NCBI RefSeq assembly: GCF_001431665.1
Contig: NZ_LLXV01000048.1
Coordinates: 1 to 64,000, forward strand
From: Stenotrophomonas beteli
Lineage (GTDB): Bacteria > Pseudomonadota > Gammaproteobacteria > Xanthomonadales > Xanthomonadaceae
Reading direction: 5' to 3'
DNA length: 64,000 bases
The first letter of the stretch is position 1. Each line of letters starts with the position of its first letter. The translations under genes were made by a program, and so were the position numbers. The notes below the pieces were generated by a model that was given only the letters and a program-made list of their open reading frames with translations, did no database searches and was not told the origin of the DNA. Shown in pieces: positions 63,124-64,000 of the stretch.

Positions 63124-64000
63124 CTACGCCCGCTGCGCGCGCTTGAGCAGCTTCGCTTCGCGCTTGCGTGCGCGACGTGCCCGCCAGCGTTCGGCCAGGC
63201 AGGAGAAGATCACGTACAGCGCCGGCGTGCTGAGCAGGGTCAGGCTCTGCGAGAACAGCAGGCCACCGATCATCGCGATGCCCAGCGGGCGCCGCAGCTC
63301 GGAGCCTTCGCCCAGGCCGATCGCCAGCGGCACCGCCGCCAGGATCGCCACCATGGTGGTCATCATGATCGGGCGGAAACGCACGATGCTGGCCTCGCGC
63401 GCGGCATCGCGTGGCGCCAGGCCGTGCTCGCGCTGCGCCACCAGCGCGAAGTCGATCATCATGATCGCGTTCTTCTTGACGATGCCGATCAGCAACACCA
63501 GCGCGATCATCGAGATCACCGACAGTTCGGTGTTGGTGCCGAACAAGGCCAGCAGCGCGCCCACACCCGCCGCCGGCAGCGTCGACAGGATGGTGACCGG
63601 GTGGATCAGGCTCTCGTAGAGCATGCCCAGTACCAGATACACGGTCAGGATCGCCGCCAGCACCAGGATCAGCATGTCGCTGGGATCGGAGTTGAACCCG
63701 AAGCCCGCATCATCGGCCAGGCGGATGTCACCGGGCATGCGCATGCCGGAAACAGTGGCGTCGATGATCGCCTTGGCCTCGCCCATGCTCACGCCCGGCG
63801 CCAGGTTGTAGCTCAGGTCCATCGTCGTGTACTGGTTTTCATGGGTGATCTGCGACGGCGCCAGGCCCGGAACCTGGGTGGCCACCGCGGTGATCGGCAC
63901 CATGTCGCCGTTGCGCGCCCGCACGTACACCTCGTCCAGCGCCGCCGGCGTAGCGGTCTGCGAGGGCAGGGCGTTGACCACCACGCTGTACTGGTTGATA
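63124..64000 (-). CDS. RND multidrug efflux permease, C-terminal part
   Basis: The gene continues beyond the window. The 292 residues seen are the C-terminal part of an AcrB-type proton-driven pump: the porter/docking region SYNLAPGVSMGEAKAIIDAT and then five or six helices with LVLGMLYESLIHPVTILSTL, the KKNAIMMIDFALVAQREHGL motif, RFRPIMMTTMVAILAAVPLA, and a basic tail RWRARRARKREAKLLKRAQR. GVGALLALFGTNTELSVISM and the MdtB/MdtC-like text favour the MdtBC/MuxBC group. The partner genes are outside. The TAG stop lies in a CTAC near a GTAG repeat. Confidence 0.9.
   Translation of the reverse strand, partial: INQYSVVVNALPSQTATPAALDEVYVRARNGDMVPITAVATQVPGLAPSQITHENQYTTMDLSYNLAPGVSMGEAKAIIDATVSGMRMPGDIRLADDAGFGFNSDPSDMLILVLAAILTVYLVLGMLYESLIHPVTILSTLPAAGVGALLALFGTNTELSVISMIALVLLIGIVKKNAIMMIDFALVAQREHGLAPRDAAREASIVRFRPIMMTTMVAILAAVPLAIGLGEGSELRRPLGIAMIGGLLFSQSLTLLSTPALYVIFSCLAERWRARRARKREAKLLKRAQRA

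Overview
The window is high-GC chromosomal DNA of a gammaproteobacterium, most likely Stenotrophomonas (S. maltophilia group). The evidence is the many short palindromes with a GTAG end, such as GTAGAGCCGAGCCCACGCTC, GTAGTGCCGGCCGCTGGCCG and GTAGATCCACGCCATGCGTG. These match the SMAG/REP family known from S. maltophilia. Further support comes from a Clp-type CRP protein, the E1alpha-E1beta-SH3-E2 branched-chain dehydrogenase order, a trpE / trpGDC split and a GTG-start SpeD, all of which fit Xanthomonadaceae. About 62 protein genes are called, plus two tRNAs. No prophage, insertion sequence, CRISPR array or RAYT gene was seen.

Layout. 0-9 kb: OpgB-like glycerophosphotransferase, UbiB-family protein, DUF808 membrane protein, active-site-intact diguanylate cyclase, NAD(P)-binding protein, WYL regulator and VOC protein. 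9.4-13.3 kb (minus): branched-chain 2-oxoacid dehydrogenase operon E1alpha-E1beta-tandem SH3 protein-E2. 13.6-22.8 kb: tryptophan 2,3-dioxygenase, POT peptide transporter, thioredoxin-like lipoprotein, membrane protein, then a tyrosine/homogentisate module (MarR, hppD, hmgA) bracketed by two copies of one long hairpin, then an unknown protein and a lipoprotein. 22.8-29.8 kb: CaCA Ca2+/Na+ antiporter convergent with a six-gene Mrp/Pha cation:proton antiporter operon (phaAB fused, C, D, E, F, G). 30-34.5 kb: DUF962, purC, a short DjlA-like J-protein, rpe, GNAT, a lipid kinase and a candidate small RNA. 34.7-40.4 kb: trpE preceded by a Trp-codon-rich leader ORF, a SIMPL protein, trpG, trpD, trpC and a HAD phosphatase. 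40.4-45.2 kb: TauE/SafE permease, clp, speD, sugE/gdx, coq7, rplM-rpsI. 45.5-47.4 kb: tRNA-Met and tRNA-Gln, rppH, bfd, bfr. 47.4-51.5 kb (minus): a signalling pair made of a receiver protein with degenerate GGDEF and EAL domains and a hybrid histidine kinase that carries a REP pair inside its coding sequence. 51.6-56.1 kb: DUF4126, DUF6776, bactofilin, erpA, nudC, ampE. 56.1-64 kb: a repeat-rich gap, DUF2752 with two CD225/dispanin paralogues, an LplT-PlsC fusion, an SDR, a YccS-like FUSC protein, and the C-terminal part of an RND pump cut by the window end.

Most genes are housekeeping or catabolic. The interest lies mainly between and at the ends of genes. GTAG palindromes repeatedly supply TAG stop codons. 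One GTAG pair encodes a domain linker. A nested-palindrome family with a conserved core occurs three times. There are also candidate RNA regulators: a Trp leader, a Pho-box-like small RNA and a possible guanidine hairpin. All identifications are from reading the sequence; no database search was possible.
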